From Streptomyces sp. B21-083 (GTDB lineage: Bacteria > Actinomycetota > Actinomycetes > Streptomycetales > Streptomycetaceae): 64,000 nucleotides of DNA. The position numbers and the translations under genes are program-made. The notes under the pieces were generated by a model. That model saw only the letters and a program-made list of their open reading frames with translations. It was not told the DNA's origin and searched no databases. Below, in pieces: positions 55,382-63,832 of this stretch (positions are counted from its first letter, which is position 1; each line of letters starts with the position of its first letter). The stretch is taken from NCBI RefSeq assembly GCF_036898825.1, contig NZ_JARUND010000001.1, forward strand, positions 2,356,001 to 2,420,000. Direction: 5' to 3'.

Positions 55382-56461
55382 TGAACCGTTCCGGGTTCGG
55401 TAGGGACTCGATCGTTTGAGAGGATCGAGTTATGGCACGTCCTTCCCAGTACCCGCTTGAGCTGCGCCGTCGTGCGGTGCGGATGGTCGCCGAGGTGCGG
55501 CCTGAGTACGACACCGAGTGGGCCGCGATGAAAGCGGTCGCCCAGAAGCTGGGCATCGGCACGACCGAGACGCTGCGCAAGTGGGTGCGGCAGGACCAGA
55601 TCGACGCCGGGACCCGTCCGGGCAGCACGACGGAGGAATCGGCCGAGCTGAAGCGGCTGAAGAAGGAGAACGCCGAGCTGAAGCGGGCGAACGACATCCT
55701 GAAGGCTGCGGCGTCTTTCTTCGCGGCCGAGCTCGACCGGCCACACACACGCTCGTAGCGTTCATCGACGAGCACAAGGGCCGCTTCGGCGGCGTCGAGC
55801 CGATCTGCCGGGTTCTCACCGACCACGACTGCAAGATCGCCCCTTCCACCTATTACGCCCACCACAAACGCCGGGCCGCGCCCGCGGCCCGCACCGTCCG
55901 CGACGCCGAACTGAAGACCTTGATCACCCAGGCGTACCAGGCCAACTACCGTGTCTACGGCGCCCGGAAGATCTGGCGGCACCTGAACCGCCAGGATGTC
56001 GCGGTGGCCCGCTGCACCGTCGAACGCCTCATGCGTGAACTCGGCATCAGCGGGGCGGTCCGCGGCAAAAAGGTGATCACCACCATCCGCGACGCGAGCG
56101 CGGAACGGGCCCCGGACCTCGTGGACCGCGACTTCGTCGCCCCCGCCCCGAACCGCTGCTGGGTCGCCGACTTCACCCACGTCACCACGTTCGCCGGCGT
56201 CGTCTACGTCGCCTTCGCCGTGGACACCTTCTCCCGCCGCATCGTCGGCTGGTCAGCGGCCACATCGAAGGAGGCACGGCTCGTCCTGGACGCCCTCGAG
56301 ATGGCCTTGTGGCAGCGCGACCGAGACCAACATCCCTACCAGAAAGGCGAGTTGATACATCACTCCGATGCCGGCTCGCAGTACACATCGTTCGCGCTCG
56401 CCGAGCACCTCGACCGGGCAGGCATCGCCGCGTCGATCGGATCGGTCGGCGACGCCTACGA
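55382..56461 (+). mobile_element. IS3-family insertion sequence, right end lost
   Basis: The left terminus probably starts at 55382 with TGAACCGTTCCGGGTTCGG, typical of Streptomyces IS3 ends. OrfA and most of OrfB are present. At about 56461 the OrfB sequence stops after GDAYD, where an IS110 element begins. The remainder of OrfB and the right inverted repeat are not found on the far side of the IS110, so sequence was lost. Confidence 0.8.
55432..55758 (+). CDS. IS3-family transposase OrfA
   Basis: 108 residues. HTH of the InsE/OrfA kind: YPLELRRRAVRMVAEVRPEY, then KAVAQKLGIGTTETLRKWVR, followed by a leucine-zipper-like helix SAELKRLKKENAELKRANDI that dimerises the protein. It normally joins OrfB through -1 frameshifting near its 3' end (around the CCACACACAC run). 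It is intact, but the element is not. Confidence 0.9.
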   Translation: MARPSQYPLELRRRAVRMVAEVRPEYDTEWAAMKAVAQKLGIGTTETLRKWVRQDQIDAGTRPGSTTEESAELKRLKKENAELKRANDILKAAASFFAAELDRPHTRS

Positions 56462-56522
56462 CTGTCAGTCTTTTCGCACCGGATCCCGCAACGATCGGGT
56501 AGCCCCGGCTGAGGCGGTCTGA
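55749..56522 (+). pseudogene. IS3-family transposase OrfB, truncated
   Basis: The frame begins VAFIDEHKGRFGGVEPICRV, with the rve integrase core from about 56150. First Asp is in CWVADFTHVTTFAGVVYVAF, second Asp in LIHHSDAGSQYTSFALAEHL. The catalytic Glu of the DDE triad, normally about 35 residues later after GDAYDN, is missing. From 56462 the frame runs into IS110 DNA and stops at 56522. It needs a -1 frameshift from OrfA for translation and cannot be active. Confidence 0.9.
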
Positions 56523-56720
56523 CTCTTGCTTATGACTGACCCCGTGAGTGTCCTGGCGTTGATCTGTCGACCGCCCGGCCGGGCACGCAGCAAGCGCTGC
56601 CGCCGGACGGACGTGACCTGATAAGAGCCTGGAGCCGACTCGCCAAAGCGTCCCCGTGACAGTCCTGTCCGTCCGACCGGCGACAGCGTGAACCCCACGC
56701 TACCGACCGGAAGGAACTCC
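56462..56720 (+). ncRNA. Candidate IS110 bridge RNA region
   Basis: IS110-group elements express a bridge RNA from the noncoding left end that pairs with donor and target DNA. This 259-base leader between the left boundary and the transposase GTG has no ORF of its own. It contains GC-rich stretches able to pair, but I did not fold it, so the limits of the RNA and its loops are unknown. Confidence 0.35.
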
Positions 56721-57791
56721 GTGCAGACCAGCGAGCAACCCAGGTCCGGGCACGTCGTGATCGGCGTCGACACGCACAAGCACGTGCACGTCGCAGCGGT
56801 GATGGACACGATCGGCGGGATCCTGGCGACGTTGACGATTCCCACCGACAACGGCGGCTTCCAGCAACTGGCGGACTGGTCCGCCTCGTTCGGCACCGTC
56901 CTGGCCTTCGGGATCGAGGGCACCGGCTCCTACGGTGCCACGCTGACCTCGTTCCTGCGCAGGGCCGGCCACAAGGTCGTCGAGGCCGGCCGCCCGGACC
57001 GTCGGCTGCGGCGCATGAACGGCAAGTCCGACACCCTGGACGCCGAGAACGCCGCCCGCGCCGTGCTGGCCGGGTTCGCGACGGCCACGCCGAAGACCGC
57101 CGATGGCGAGGCCGAGATGATCCGCCAGCTCAAGATCGCCCATGACCAGGCCGTTGAACAGCGCACAGGCGCGATGGTCACGATGAAGGCGATGCTCGTC
57201 CACGCCCCCGATACCCTGCGCCGGGAGACCGCCGGCAAGACCCAGATCACCCTGGCACGGCAGCTGGCAGCCCTGCGTCCGCGCCGCCTGGAGGAACCCG
57301 AGGACGCCCTTCGCCACACGCTCCGGACGCTCGCCAAGCGGTGGCAGTACCTGGACGCCGAGGCCAAGGAGCTGACGAAGATGATCGGTGGCCTGGTCCA
57401 GCGGGTCGCCCCGCAGCTGGTCGAGCCCTTCGGCATCGGCGTGGACACCGCCGCGGAGATCCTCGTCGTGACCGGCGACAACCCCGAACGGATCAAGTCC
57501 GAGGCCGCTCTCGCCAAGCTCGCAGGCATCGCCCCGGTGCCCACCGGCTCCGGCATGACCAGCGGCAGGCATCGCATCAACCACGGCGGCCACCGACAGC
57601 TCAACGCCGCGATCTACCGAACCGTCATCGTCCGGATGCGCTTCCACCAGCCCACGATCGACTACGTCGCGCGCCGCACCGCCGAAGGCAAGACGAAACG
57701 CGAGATTATTCGCTGCCTCAAGCGCTATGTCATCCGCGAGGTCTACCACCTGCTCCGACCCGCCCCACGGACGCCCTCCGCAGCGAGTTGA
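56721..57791 (+). CDS. IS110-family transposase (DEDD, RuvC-like)
   Basis: 356 residues from GTG 56721, chosen because GGAAGGA lies 6 bases upstream; an in-frame GTG at 56688 has none. The RuvC-like DEDD domain shows VVIGVDTHKHVHVAA (first Asp), FGIEGTGSYGATLTSFLRRA (Glu) and NGKSDTLDAENAARAV (Asp pair). The C-terminal transposase_20 domain has AGIAPVPTGSGMTSGRHRIN and HGGHRQLNAAIYRTVIVRM, containing the catalytic Ser region (G-S-G). The gene appears intact and potentially active, guided by the upstream bridge RNA. Confidence 0.95.
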   Translation: MQTSEQPRSGHVVIGVDTHKHVHVAAVMDTIGGILATLTIPTDNGGFQQLADWSASFGTVLAFGIEGTGSYGATLTSFLRRAGHKVVEAGRPDRRLRRMNGKSDTLDAENAARAVLAGFATATPKTADGEAEMIRQLKIAHDQAVEQRTGAMVTMKAMLVHAPDTLRRETAGKTQITLARQLAALRPRRLEEPEDALRHTLRTLAKRWQYLDAEAKELTKMIGGLVQRVAPQLVEPFGIGVDTAAEILVVTGDNPERIKSEAALAKLAGIAPVPTGSGMTSGRHRINHGGHRQLNAAIYRTVIVRMRFHQPTIDYVARRTAEGKTKREIIRCLKRYVIREVYHLLRPAPRTPSAAS

Positions 57792-57803
57792 CAACTATAG
57801 GAG

Positions 57804-57978
57804 CGTCCGTCAGAAGTCCGCGATCACGCAGGGCATAAGCCGAGCGCCATTCACCAGGCGTCCAGGCTCCGGGCTCGTCTCTGGCCGCGAGCCGTTGGAG
57901 AAGCGCGCGTTGTCGTTCGTTCAGGGCCGACCACCGATGCACGAACGCCAGCCCACACCGCACCCGCACGCTCTGCAT
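57804..57978 (-). pseudogene. N-terminal fragment of a small helical protein gene, cut by IS110
   Basis: From ATG 57978 the minus strand reads MQSVRVRCGLAFVHRW then SALNERQRALLQRLAARDEP, GAWTPGEWRSAYALRDRGLL and TDA, after which it enters the IS110 right end. LNERQRALLQRLA and YALRDRGLL are features of small winged-helix-like Streptomyces proteins carried on integrative elements. About 58 residues remain. The missing 3' part and the missing IS3 end were probably removed together by an IS110-associated deletion. Confidence 0.65.
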
Positions 57979-58248
57979 AGAGCCGAAAGAGTGACAGCGG
58001 GCGGCGGGAGTCTCCTGGGGCTTTTCTGGGACTTCCGGCTGCATCAACAAGCATGAGCGTGAAACAGCTGAAAGGCTATTCACACAGGTCAGCAGCCCGG
58101 GTCCACCCATCGCGGCAGGTCACGGGGTTCGCTGGTCTCTTCCGGGACGAGTGACCGTCAGCAACCAGCAGATCCGCGCAGAGCGTCGCCCACCCTCGGC
58201 GCCTCATCGATATACGCCGCCCTACAGGGCCTGACCTGCCCAACAAGT

Positions 58249-58308
58249 CACCTGACATCCCATCAGAACGAGCGTCAAATGAGCGTCACGAGCGTCATTT
58301 CAGCGTCA
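58249..58308. repeat. Right arm-type repeats (AGCGTCA x4)
   Basis: Four copies of (G/C)AGCGTCA at 58270-58277, 58281-58288, 58290-58297 and 58301-58308. The preceding CACCTGACATCCCATCAGAACG (58249-58270) resembles 51813-51834. Closely spaced direct repeats beside a core site are typical integrase arm-binding sites. Confidence 0.6.
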
Positions 58309-58345
58309 AGATATCGCCCGTAACGCCCACACCGCACATAATGCG

Positions 58346-58430
58346 CACACGAAAAACCGCAGGTCAGGCGCCCTTCGCGACCGGTTCAAGGATCGCGACA
58401 CACTCCACATGATGCGTCATCGGAAACAGA
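58346..58430 (-). repeat. Right att-like repeat: 3' end of the intact methyltransferase gene
   Basis: The last codons of the methyltransferase gene (FPMTHHVECVAILEPVAKGA) plus about 18 bases of 3' flank are the partner of the copy at 51981-52063. The longest shared nucleotide blocks include AAGGGCGCCTGACCT and TTTCCGATGACGCA on the minus strand. Confidence 0.85.
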
Positions 58431-59692
58431 TCGAAAGCCCGAAGCGTCCGCACCCGGTACCCCCCGTCCCGGAAGTACCCCAGGTCCCGGGCCAGCGCCG
58501 CCGGGTCGCAGGCCACGTAGGCGATCTTGCGTGCCCCGAGCTTCACCAGCTGCTCGACCGTCTTGCGTCCGGCGCCCGCGCGCGGGGGGTCCAGGACGAT
58601 CAGGTCGACCTCGGAGATACCGGTGCGCGGCAGGACCGCCTCGACCTTGCCCTGTTCGATGCGGACGCGGTCGAAGGAGGCCAGGTTGTGCCGGGCGTCC
58701 TCGACCGCGCGCTTGCCCGACTCGATGCCGAGGACCGCGCCCTTCTCACCGATCCGGTCGGCGAGGGCGCCAGCGAACAGGCCGACGCCGCAGTAGAGGT
58801 CGAGGGCCATGTCGCCCTTGCGCGGGAGCAGGCCCTGCATGACCGCCTTCGTCAGCATGTCCGCCGCCGCCGGGTGGACCTGCCAGAAGCCGCCACTGCC
58901 GACCCGGTGCGTACGGCCGTCGGCACGCTCGCGGACGAACGCCCGGCCGTGGACGCGGTGGATGCCGCCGTCGTGCTCCTCGACGCGCATCACTGATACG
59001 GGCTTGTCGAGCTCGACGAGGGGCAGGCGGGCGCCCGGCCTGGGCTCCAGGATGACCATGCGGTCCTGGGATCCGGTCGCGGCGATCACGTCGACGGACT
59101 CCATCCCGGACCAGTCGTGCTTCTCGATGCCCAGCTCGCTGACACCGGGGGCCGCGATCATGCAGTGCTCGATCGGCTCGACCTCGTGCGAACGGTGACG
59201 CCGCAGCCCGGCGTTGCCGTCCGCGTCCACCGCGTACTGGACCCTCGTACGCCACTGAGGCACCTCACCCGGCGGCAGCTTGTCGCCCTCAGCCGGCATC
59301 ACCGTGCCGTCCCAGCCGGCCTCCTCCGGGGTCAGCCCGGCAAGCCGCTGCAGCTGCTCCGTGATGACCTCGCCCTTGAGGCGGCGCTGCGCGCCCGGCT
59401 TGGCATGCTGCCAGTCGCAGCCGCCGCAGCGGCCGGGTCCGGCGTACGGACAGGGGGCCTCGACCCGGTCCTTGGACGCCGTCAGCACCTCCACCGCGTC
59501 CGCGCGCAGGAACCGCGCGCCTTCCTCGCCGTCCGTCACCCGGGCCACGACCCGCTCACCGGGCAAGGTGTGCCGTACGAAGAGCACCTGCCCGTCATCC
59601 GTACGCGCGACGCAGTGGCCGCCATGGGCGACGGGACCGACCTCGACCTCGTACTCCTGCCCCGCCAGCGATTTCTTCGGTTCTGCCTGCAT
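58364..59692 (-). CDS. RumA/TrmA-family RNA (uracil-5-)-methyltransferase
   Basis: 442 residues from ATG 59692 with GGAG about 10 bases upstream. An N-terminal TRAM domain (EYEVEVGPVAHGGHCVARTD) is followed by a 4Fe-4S cluster cysteine set in APCPYAGPGRCGGCDWQ plus a further Cys. The SAM domain has MALDLYCGVGLFAGALAD, VDLIVLDPPRAGAG and the catalytic Cys in IAYVACDPAALARDLGYF. It makes m5U in 23S rRNA or tRNA. Its 3' end served as an insertion site: an imperfect copy lies 6.3 kb away, and the gene itself is complete. Confidence 0.93.
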   Translation of the reverse strand: MQAEPKKSLAGQEYEVEVGPVAHGGHCVARTDDGQVLFVRHTLPGERVVARVTDGEEGARFLRADAVEVLTASKDRVEAPCPYAGPGRCGGCDWQHAKPGAQRRLKGEVITEQLQRLAGLTPEEAGWDGTVMPAEGDKLPPGEVPQWRTRVQYAVDADGNAGLRRHRSHEVEPIEHCMIAAPGVSELGIEKHDWSGMESVDVIAATGSQDRMVILEPRPGARLPLVELDKPVSVMRVEEHDGGIHRVHGRAFVRERADGRTHRVGSGGFWQVHPAAADMLTKAVMQGLLPRKGDMALDLYCGVGLFAGALADRIGEKGAVLGIESGKRAVEDARHNLASFDRVRIEQGKVEAVLPRTGISEVDLIVLDPPRAGAGRKTVEQLVKLGARKIAYVACDPAALARDLGYFRDGGYRVRTLRAFDLFPMTHHVECVAILEPVAKGA

Positions 59693-59809
59693 GGCGGGGT
59701 GACTCCAGGGGAGAGAAAAGGGAACGGCCGGACAACAGCCCACCAGTCTACGTGGGTGCCGCCCGACCACTCACCACAAGCTCATACCAGCCGTGGTCAC
59801 CGACGATCG

Positions 59810-61858
59810 TCAGTCCTTCGTGCTCGACTCCTGCGACCGCTCCTGGGCGGGCCCGCGCCGGACGGATCCGGGCGCGTTCCATTCCTGGCGCTTGCGGGCC
59901 CGCTTCTTGGCCACCTCGGACGACTGGAGCTGGTAGGGCACCGACGTCACCATGACACCCGGGGTGAACAGCAGGCGCCCCTTGAGCCGCAGCGCGCTCT
60001 GGTTGTGCAGCAGCTGCTCGTACCAGTGACCGACCACGTACTCCGGGATGATCACGGACACGGCGTCGCGCGGCGACTCCCGGCGCAGCCCCTTCACGTA
60101 CTCGATCACCGGGCGGGTGATCTCCCGGTACGGCGAGTCGAGCACCTTCAGCGGGACGGTGATCCCCCGCCGCTCCCACTCCTCCTGCAGCGCCTTCGTC
60201 TCCGCCGGATCGACGTTGACGCTGAGCGCCTCCAGTGTGTCGGAGCGCATCAGTTTCGCGTACGCGAGGGCGCGCAGCGTGGGCCGGTGGATCTTCGAGA
60301 TCAGGACGACCGAGTGCACCCGCGACGGCCGTACGCTGTCGTCGCTCGGGCCCTCCGGGGCGGCGATCTCCTCGGAGACGCGGTCGTAGTGCTTACGGAT
60401 CGCCGTCATCACCGCGTAGAAGATCACCATGCCGAGCAGCGCCACCCAGGCGCCGTGCGTGAACTTCGTCCCCAGTACGACGACCAGCACCAGCCCGGTG
60501 AAGAAGGCGCCGAAGGTGTTGATGGCGCGGGAGCGGACCATCTGCCGGCGCTTCGCCTGGTCCTTCTCGGTGGCCAGGTGGCGGTTCCAGTGCCGGACCA
60601 TGCCGGTCTGGCTGAGCGTGAAGGACACGAACACACCGACGATGTACAGCTGGATGAGGCGGGTCGAGTCCGCCCCGTAGATCCACACCAGCAGGATGGC
60701 CGCACCGGCGAGCAGCACGATGCCGTTGGAGAAGGCGAGCCGGTCACCGCGTGTGTGCAGCTGGCGCGGGAGGTAGCGGTCCTGCGCGAGGATCGAGCCG
60801 AGCAGCGGGAAGCCGTTGTACGCGGTGTTGGCGGCCAGGAAGAGCACCAGCGCGGTGGCGGTGGCCAGCAGGATGAAGAAGAAGCTGCCGTCGCCGAACA
60901 CGGCCTCGGCGACCTGTGAGATCACCGGGTTCTGGACGTAGCCGGAGCCGACCGCGACTCCCTTGTCCAGCAGGTCCTGCGCGGGGTGCTCGGCCATTCG
61001 CACCTTGGTGGTCATGGCCAGGACGATGATCCCGCAGAACATGGTGACGGCGAGGAGACCCATCGCCGCGAGCGTGGTCGCCGCGTTCTTGGACTTCGGC
61101 TTGCGGAAGGCCGGCACACCGTTGGAGATGGCCTCGACGCCGGTGAGCGCGGCACAGCCGGAGGAGAAGGCGCGCAGCAGCAGGAACACGAGTGCGAACC
61201 CGGCGAGTCCCTGGTGTTCGGCCTTGATCGTGTAGCCGGCCGTCGGCGCGCGCATGGTGTCGCCCAGCACCAGACCCCGGAACGCGCCCCACGCGATCAT
61301 GATGAAGACTCCGGCGACGAACACGTACGTCGGAATCGCGAACAGCTTCCCGGACTCCTTGACGCCCCGCAGGTTCATCAGCGTGAGCAGCACGATGACG
61401 GCGACGGCGCAGAACACCTTGTGCTCGACGACGAAGGGGACGGCGGAGCCGAGGTTCTCGATGCCCGACGCGATCGACACGGCGACGGTCAGCACGTAGT
61501 CGACGAGCAGCGCGCTGGCGACCGTGAGGCCGGCCTTGGGGCCGAGGTTGGTGGTCGCCACCTCGTAGTCGCCGCCGCCGCTCGGGTACGCGTGCACGTT
61601 CTGCCGGTACGAGGCGACCACAGTGAACATCAGCACAACGACAGCGAGCGCGATCCACGGGCTGAAGTGGTACGCCGACACGCCCGCGATCGACAGGACC
61701 AGCAGCACTTCCCCGGGAGCGTAGGCCACGGAGGAGAGCGGGTCGGAGGCGAAGACGGGGAGGGCGATGCGCTTCGGCAGGAGCGTTTCGCCAAGCCGGT
61801 CACTGCGCAGTGCGCGCCCGATCAGGATCCGTTTGGGCACGTCGGTCAGTTTGGACAC
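59810..61858 (-). CDS. Large APC-superfamily transporter
   Basis: 682 residues from GTG 61858 (MSKLTDVPKRILIGRAL). About twelve transmembrane segments (30-480) with the APC start FASDPLSSVAYAPGEVLLVL, then HAYPSGGGDYEVATTNLGP and FSSGCAALTGVEAISNGVPA. The soluble C-terminal 190 residues contain VHSVVLISKIHRPTLRALAY and TPGVMVTSVPYQLQS, a USP-like cytosolic domain. Homologues are annotated as amino-acid or potassium transporters. The nearby divergent TrkA genes suggest it may be a K+ importer of the KimA type, which also has this topology. KimA is regulated by c-di-AMP. Confidence 0.85.
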   Translation of the reverse strand: MSKLTDVPKRILIGRALRSDRLGETLLPKRIALPVFASDPLSSVAYAPGEVLLVLSIAGVSAYHFSPWIALAVVVLMFTVVASYRQNVHAYPSGGGDYEVATTNLGPKAGLTVASALLVDYVLTVAVSIASGIENLGSAVPFVVEHKVFCAVAVIVLLTLMNLRGVKESGKLFAIPTYVFVAGVFIMIAWGAFRGLVLGDTMRAPTAGYTIKAEHQGLAGFALVFLLLRAFSSGCAALTGVEAISNGVPAFRKPKSKNAATTLAAMGLLAVTMFCGIIVLAMTTKVRMAEHPAQDLLDKGVAVGSGYVQNPVISQVAEAVFGDGSFFFILLATATALVLFLAANTAYNGFPLLGSILAQDRYLPRQLHTRGDRLAFSNGIVLLAGAAILLVWIYGADSTRLIQLYIVGVFVSFTLSQTGMVRHWNRHLATEKDQAKRRQMVRSRAINTFGAFFTGLVLVVVLGTKFTHGAWVALLGMVIFYAVMTAIRKHYDRVSEEIAAPEGPSDDSVRPSRVHSVVLISKIHRPTLRALAYAKLMRSDTLEALSVNVDPAETKALQEEWERRGITVPLKVLDSPYREITRPVIEYVKGLRRESPRDAVSVIIPEYVVGHWYEQLLHNQSALRLKGRLLFTPGVMVTSVPYQLQSSEVAKKRARKRQEWNAPGSVRRGPAQERSQESSTKD

Positions 61859-62083
61859 GGACAGGATCGTAAGCTCCCCGCCTTGTTCTGGGCACATCCG
61901 GGTGAAATCCCGACGGGCCGTCGAGTGAAATCCCGGCATCCGAGACAGGCGAATGCCCCCTGGGCGGCGTCCTCATGGCTATATGACGAAACCGCGACAC
62001 CCTTTGTGCCCCTCTTAGGCCATCTACGTCTCCGGCAGCCGCCTTGCCGGCCTTCCCACTTCCCCTCTTGCCCGGGAGACCCC

Positions 62084-62182
62084 ATGCCGCATCTCGCCGC
62101 CGAGCTGATCGGCGCCACCGCGACGCTCGTCGTCCTCGCTCTTCTGACCGCGGCCAGCGTGCGCAGCATCAGCCGCAGGTAG
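62084..62182 (+). CDS. 32-residue small membrane protein
   Basis: From ATG 62084, with GGGAG 5 bases upstream, it reads a short polar start, one transmembrane helix (ATATLVVLALLTAASV) and a basic end RSISRR. It is too short for most gene finders, but the RBS and single clean helix support it. It lies between the APC transporter and the trkA pair and may be a small subunit or regulator of one of them. Confidence 0.55.
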   Translation: MPHLAAELIGATATLVVLALLTAASVRSISRR

Positions 62183-62320
62183 ACGGTCCACGGGTACAGA
62201 CGGAGCACACCCGGGGGTGCCCTCCGGCGACCGTGCGTGTGTAGCTTGGACAGGGGTCTGAGACCCTGTTCAAGCCAGGTCAACTACGGCGGGCTTCGAC
62301 ATCGGATCGGAAGGACGGTC

Positions 62321-62992
62321 GTGCACATCGTCATCATGGGCTGCGGCAGAGTGGGTTCCGCTCTCGCGCAGACCCTGGAGCAACAGGGGCACACGGTCGC
62401 CGTGATCGACCATGACCCCACCGCCTTCCGACGACTGGGCTCCGGGTTCGGCGGCCGTCGAGTCACCGGAGTCGGCTTCGACCAGGACACCCTGCGCGAG
62501 GCGGGCATCGAGGAGGCCGGCGCCTTCGCCGCCGTCTCCAGCGGTGACAACTCGAACATCATCGCCGCCCGGGTGGCCCGCGAGATGTTCGGCATCGAGA
62601 ACGTCGCGGCCCGTATCTACGACCCCCGCCGCGCCGAGGTGTACCAGCGCCTGGGCATCCCGACCGTCGCCACGGTCCGCTGGACGGCCGACCAGATGCT
62701 GCGCCGGCTGCTGCCGTCCGGTGCGGAGCCGCTGTGGCGGGATCCCACCGGGGGCGTCCAGCTCGCCGAGGTGCACGCGTCGTCGGCCTGGGTGGGCCAC
62801 AAGATCAGCAGGATGCAGGACGAGACCGGCGTGCGCGTCGCGTTCCTCACCCGGCTGGGCGAGGCGGTACTGCCCAGCTCGCAGACCGTGCTGCAGGAGG
62901 GCGACCTGGTGCACGTGATGATGCGTACGGACGACGTCGAAAAGGTCGAGGCGTCCTTCGCCGAGGGCCCTGAAGAGGAGGCCGGTCACTGA
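62321..62992 (+). CDS. TrkA-type potassium uptake regulatory protein
   Basis: 223 residues from GTG 62321 with AAGGA upstream. RCK_N Rossmann domain: HIVIMGCGRVGSALAQTLEQ, then VAVIDHDPTAFRRL and ISSGDN-type AAVSSGDNSNIIAARVARE. RCK_C domain from about 140 (HASSAWVGHKISRMQDETG, GDLVHVMMRTDDVE). It binds NAD(H) or nucleotides and gates a K+ channel or transporter. It is coupled to the next gene by a TGATG overlap. The partner is probably the divergent APC transporter, but the pairing is not proven. Confidence 0.93.
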   Translation: MHIVIMGCGRVGSALAQTLEQQGHTVAVIDHDPTAFRRLGSGFGGRRVTGVGFDQDTLREAGIEEAGAFAAVSSGDNSNIIAARVAREMFGIENVAARIYDPRRAEVYQRLGIPTVATVRWTADQMLRRLLPSGAEPLWRDPTGGVQLAEVHASSAWVGHKISRMQDETGVRVAFLTRLGEAVLPSSQTVLQEGDLVHVMMRTDDVEKVEASFAEGPEEEAGH

Positions 62993-63666
62993 TGAGGGTC
63001 GCCATTGCCGGTGCCGGTGCCGTCGGCCGCTCGATCGCGGGCGAGCTGCTGGAGAACGGCCACGAGATCCTGCTGATCGACAAGGCCCCCACGGCCATCT
63101 CGGTCGAGCGAGTCCCCCAGGCGGAGTGGCTGCTGGCCGACGCCTGCGAGATCACATCGCTGGACGAGGCGGCGTTGCAGCGCTGCAACGTCGTCATCGC
63201 CGCGACGGGAGACGACAAGGTCAACCTGGTCGTGTCCCTCCTCGCGAAGACGGAGTACGGCGTTCCCCGCGTCGTCGCCCGAGTCAACAACCCCAAGAAC
63301 GAGTGGCTGTTCAACGAGTCCTGGGGTGTGGACGTGGCGGTCTCCACACCCCGTCTGATGTCGGCCCTGGTCGAGGAGGCGGTGAGCGTCGGCGACCTGG
63401 TACGCCTGCTCCGCTTCAGCCACGGCGACGCGAACCTCGTCGAACTGACCCTCCCCCCGGAGTCGGCGCTGGCCGGCATCCAGGTCGGCGACGTGGACTG
63501 GCCGGAGGACACGTCCCTGGTGGCGATCATCCGCGGCACCCGGGTCCTGACCCCGACCCGGGAGGACTCCCTGGAGGCAGGCGACGAACTTCTGTTCGTA
63601 GCCGCCCAGGCGAGGGAGGAACAGCTGGAGGACCTCCTGTCGGTACGCAAGGAGGAAGCCCACTGA
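62992..63666 (+). CDS. TrkA-type potassium uptake regulatory protein (second copy)
   Basis: 224 residues from ATG 62992. It has the same architecture as its neighbour: MRVAIAGAGAVGRSIAGELL, LIDKAPTAISVERVP, then NVVIAATGDDKVNLVVSLLA and AKTEYGVPRVVARVNNPKNE; RCK_C lies in LAGIQVGDVDWPEDTSLVAI. The two probably form a hetero-oligomeric ring, as is usual for paired single-domain Trk/Ktr regulators in actinomycetes. The start overlaps the previous stop by one base. Confidence 0.93.
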   Translation: MRVAIAGAGAVGRSIAGELLENGHEILLIDKAPTAISVERVPQAEWLLADACEITSLDEAALQRCNVVIAATGDDKVNLVVSLLAKTEYGVPRVVARVNNPKNEWLFNESWGVDVAVSTPRLMSALVEEAVSVGDLVRLLRFSHGDANLVELTLPPESALAGIQVGDVDWPEDTSLVAIIRGTRVLTPTREDSLEAGDELLFVAAQAREEQLEDLLSVRKEEAH

Positions 63667-63749
63667 CCAGGCCAGGCCCCTCCAGCCCGTCTGGGGGTCC
63701 CCCCTCTGGGGGAGCTTGAGGACGAGCGCGTTCAGCGCGACAGGGGGGT

Positions 63750-63768
63750 CTGGGGGCGCAGCCCCCAG
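63750..63768. terminator. GC hairpin typical of Streptomyces intergenic repeats
   Basis: CTGGGGGC-GCA-GCCCCCAG is an 8-bp stem with a 3-base loop between the second trkA and the convergent last gene. The surrounding G/C runs (63693-63769) resemble dispersed intergenic hairpins common in Streptomyces chromosomes. Confidence 0.6.
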
Positions 63769-63832
63769 GAACGGGATGGGACGGGTAGGGGCGGCGGGGG
63801 CCGAGACACCCCGACGCCCACCCCCACGCCCC

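Larger units (their letters stand above)
56462..57803 (+). mobile_element. IS110-family insertion sequence
   Basis: It is bounded on the left by the abrupt end of IS3 OrfB (56461/56462) and on the right by the point where a minus-strand gene fragment resumes (about 57803). It has a single transposase gene and a 259-base left noncoding end, the arrangement of IS110-group elements. Terminal inverted repeats are not apparent, as expected for the family. Confidence 0.8.
52064..58345. mobile_element. Degenerate genomic island integrated at an rRNA methyltransferase 3' end
   Basis: The 6.3 kb lie between direct repeats of the last codons of the methyltransferase gene. Arm-like GAGCGTCA repeats lie just inside both ends: GAGCGTCAAACGAGCGTCACGA at the left (52141-52162) and its 1-mismatch copy at the right (58270-58291). 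This is the layout of attL/attR of a tyrosine-recombinase element. No integrase remains. The cargo is a nucleotidyltransferase pair, an unknown coiled-coil protein, IS3 and IS110 insertions and a truncated gene. Boundaries are approximate. Confidence 0.65.

Noticed and set aside
53415..55403. 662-codon plus-strand frame opposite the unknown 534-residue protein
   Set aside because: Val/Arg/Gly-rich composition and no RBS. The minus-strand product has better amino-acid balance, a coiled coil and ordered helices, so that strand was chosen.
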